DNA from: CAYZAW01 sp964476505
GTDB taxonomy: Bacteria; Bacillota; Clostridia; Christensenellales; CAG-138
DNA length: 25,475 nucleotides
Assembly: GCA_964476505.1 (NCBI GenBank)
Contig: CAYZAW010000034.1
Span: 1 to 25,475 of the forward strand
Direction: 5' to 3'
Shown here: piece by piece, positions 23,055 through 25,475 of the stretch
Layout: each line of letters starts with the position of its first letter
Numbering within the stretch: position 1 is the first letter of the stretch
Program-made: the position numbers and the translations under genes
The notes under the pieces: model-generated
Seen by the model: the letters and a program-made list of their open reading frames with translations, nothing else
Databases searched by the model: none
Told to the model about the DNA's origin: nothing

Positions 23055-23373
23055 GATACACCCGTACCTGCCGCCCCAATTCCTTTGCCGTTTGAATGGT
23101 GTTGCGCGTTCCCTTGGATTTGCCGTTCCAGATGGCAACCACCAACTCCGCCCGCCGCACGATCTCCACGTTTCTAGCCAGCGGCGCGTGCTTCCCTAAC
23201 AGCTTGTATTCCGGCTTCACCAGCGTAAAGGGTATGCCGTGTGCCTTTGCGTACTGTTCCGCCAAAGAATCCACGCCCCTTGCACCGCCGGAAATGATTT
23301 CAGTCGTTTCCGCCGGAACAAAGGGCGTGATGTCTGTTTCGATATCGCGCGAACCGATGATGGCTACCTTCAT
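23041..23373 (-). CDS. SLOG-superfamily (DprA/YpsA-like) nucleotide-binding protein
   Basis: The 110-residue protein has the Rossmann-like pattern of the SLOG superfamily: MKVAIIGSRD (1-10), the phosphate-binding loop SGGARGVD (28-35), PLARN (64-68), and AIWNGKSKGTRNTI (80-93). Related small proteins are annotated as DUF2493 or YpsA-like and are thought to sense or process nucleotide-derived ligands; no reaction can be assigned. I choose the ATG at 23373, whose A is shared with the dnaJ stop codon (TAATG), over a TTG at 23388. The ribosome-binding site is weak, so translation is probably coupled to dnaJ. Convergent overlap with hemW is 14 nt. Confidence 0.82.
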   Translation of the reverse strand: MKVAIIGSRDIETDITPFVPAETTEIISGGARGVDSLAEQYAKAHGIPFTLVKPEYKLLGKHAPLARNVEIVRRAELVVAIWNGKSKGTRNTIQTAKELGRQVRVYLIPE

Positions 23374-24518
23374 TATTCGTTGTTCCAAGCATCCTTGACC
23401 TTGTCAAAGAAGCCCTTTTTCCCGCTTTTCGGCTCTGCCGTATAGCTCTCGCCCATGGAATCTCCAAAGAGGCGCAGCAACTCCTTTTGCTTATCCGTCA
23501 GCTTTCTAGGAACATCCACGACCAGCCGTACCAAAAGGTCGCCCTTGCCGCCGCCGCGAAGCCGCTGTACGCCTTGCTCCCGCATGCGGAACACCGTGCC
23601 GGTTTGCGTACCCTCGGGCACGTTGTATTTTACCGTGCCGGTAAGCGTTGGCACCTTGATCTCGCCACCCAGCGCCGCCACCGCAAAGGGTACCCGCATG
23701 TCCAGATGCAGGTCGCTGCCGTCCCGCTGGAACAGCTTATGCGGCTTTACGCGGATGGTCACATACAAATCGCCCCGGGGGCCGCCGCGCAAGCCCTGCT
23801 CGCCCTCGCCGCGGATGTTTAGGGTTTGCCCGTCGTCGATACCGGCGGGGATGTTTACCGCGATGCGGCTGGACTTTTTAACGCGCCCCGCGCCCCGGCA
23901 ATCCAAGCAGGGCTCCTTGATGATCTTACCCGTACCATGGCAGGCAGGACAGGGCGACTGCGCCATTACCGCGCCAAATATGGTGTTTTGCCGCGTGCTT
24001 ACCTGCCCGGTGCCGTTGCAGTTTGTGCAGCGCTGAGGCTCCGTGCCCGGTTTTGCGCCCGAACCGCCGCAGACAGCGCAGTTTTCTTCTCTGGAAACGT
24101 TGATCTCCTTTTTAACGCCAAAGGCCGCTTCCTCAAAGGCAATGGTCATGGAATAGCGCAAATCATTGCCCGGCATGGGGCCGCTGCGATTGTTGCCGCC
24201 GGAAAAGCCGCCGCCAAAAAAGCTCTCGAAAATATCTCCGAAGCCGCCGGAAAAGCCCCCAAAGGGATTCCCGGAATACCCGCCGCCCTGTTCAAAGGCT
24301 GCGTGGCCAAACTGATCGTACTTGGCGCGCTTATCCGGATCGGACAGTACCTCCGCCGCCTCGTTGATCTCTTTAAAGCGGGCCTCCGCTTCTTTATCGC
24401 CCGGGTGCAGGTCTGGGTGACAGGTTTTTGCCTGCTTGCGAAACGCGCTCTTGATCTCGTCGTCCGTTGCGCCCTTCTTGACCCCAAGCACCTCATAATA
24501 ATCCTTCTTATCCGCCAA
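23373..24518 (-). CDS. dnaJ: Chaperone protein DnaJ (type I Hsp40)
   Basis: DnaJ delivers unfolded proteins to DnaK and stimulates its ATPase. The 381-residue protein has the J domain (about 5-70) with HPD at 34-36, a Gly/Phe-rich region (about 76-112), the zinc-finger region with four CxxC pairs (C147/C150, C164/C167, C190/C193, C204/C207) in CxxCxGxG repeats, and two C-terminal substrate-binding domains. It starts with TTG at 24518; GGGGAGGGG lies 7 nt upstream and no ATG is near. It follows dnaK after a 106-nt gap that contains a large hairpin. Its stop codon overlaps the start of the SLOG gene. Confidence 0.97.
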   Translation of the reverse strand: MADKKDYYEVLGVKKGATDDEIKSAFRKQAKTCHPDLHPGDKEAEARFKEINEAAEVLSDPDKRAKYDQFGHAAFEQGGGYSGNPFGGFSGGFGDIFESFFGGGFSGGNNRSGPMPGNDLRYSMTIAFEEAAFGVKKEINVSREENCAVCGGSGAKPGTEPQRCTNCNGTGQVSTRQNTIFGAVMAQSPCPACHGTGKIIKEPCLDCRGAGRVKKSSRIAVNIPAGIDDGQTLNIRGEGEQGLRGGPRGDLYVTIRVKPHKLFQRDGSDLHLDMRVPFAVAALGGEIKVPTLTGTVKYNVPEGTQTGTVFRMREQGVQRLRGGGKGDLLVRLVVDVPRKLTDKQKELLRLFGDSMGESYTAEPKSGKKGFFDKVKDAWNNE

Positions 24519-24546
24519 ATCGGTTCCCCTCCCCCGTGGGTTTGCC

Positions 24547-24611
24547 CTGTATCAAGGAAAAGCTGCCCGCGCGCGGGCTTTCGCCGTGGCGGGCAACTCT
24601 ATTTGATACAG
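24547..24611 (-). other. Large structured element between dnaK and dnaJ
   Basis: CTGTATCAA (24547-24555) pairs with TTGATACAG (24603-24611), enclosing TGCCCGC/GCGGGCA (24564-24570 with 24589-24595). The alternative is the 14-bp perfect palindrome GCCCGCGCGCGGGC (24565-24578). The T-run that follows on the minus strand is short (TTTT), so this may be a leaky terminator or an RNA processing/stability element that sets DnaK:DnaJ ratios. Confidence 0.55.
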
Positions 24612-24624
24612 CTACACGGTACGC

Positions 24625-25475
<851 letters not shown>

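Overview
The window looks like a chromosomal stretch from a Gram-positive bacterium of the class Clostridia (order uncertain). The evidence is strong GGAGG ribosome-binding sites, TTGACA/TATAAT promoters, rho-independent terminators, a short HisG with a HisZ partner, a PHP-type histidinol phosphatase, VanW and DUF4349 envelope proteins, and the lepA-hemW and dnaK-dnaJ pairs. Most of it is ordinary housekeeping sequence. I see no phage, transposase, CRISPR, rRNA or tRNA gene.

Layout. (1) 1-420, minus strand: an ArsR-type metalloid sensor with a near-consensus promoter, and the first codons of a further gene that leaves the window. (2) 421-1145: a gene-free stretch with a G/C-rich hairpin and two tandem copies (period 183 bp, about 91% identical) of a highly structured repeat. 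(3) 1146-5151: small independent genes, namely a SRPBCC-fold protein, a stand-alone acyltransferase-fold protein with an altered active site, a TetR regulator, a two-repeat YegP/DUF1508 protein and a membrane diguanylate cyclase. (4) 5272-7149: the last two steps of purine synthesis as two separate proteins, a PurO-type IMP cyclohydrolase and a stand-alone AICAR transformylase. (5) 7279-15499: a complete histidine operon hisZ-G-D-C-B-H-A-F-IE-K, tightly overlapped and with its own promoter. (6) 15544-18478, minus: two envelope proteins (DUF4349 lipoprotein, VanW/G5 protein). (7) 18661-19911: trmL, convergent with a MerR/TipAS regulator. (8) 20096-23054: lepA-hemW, running head-on into dnaK-dnaJ and a small SLOG-type gene on the minus strand.

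How the genes work together. HisF/HisH release AICAR while making imidazole glycerol phosphate. The two genes immediately upstream of the his operon convert AICAR to FAICAR and then IMP, so regions 4 and 5 together form a biosynthesis-plus-byproduct-recycling block. At the right end, the order lepA-hemW-hrcA-grpE-dnaK-dnaJ known from Bacillus subtilis is broken: the chaperone genes are inverted and face hemW, with a DprA/YpsA-like gene inserted and translationally coupled to dnaJ.

The least explained items are the tandem structured repeat at 644-1010 and the acyltransferase-fold protein at 1777-2610. I found no clear sign of a wholly new multi-gene system.
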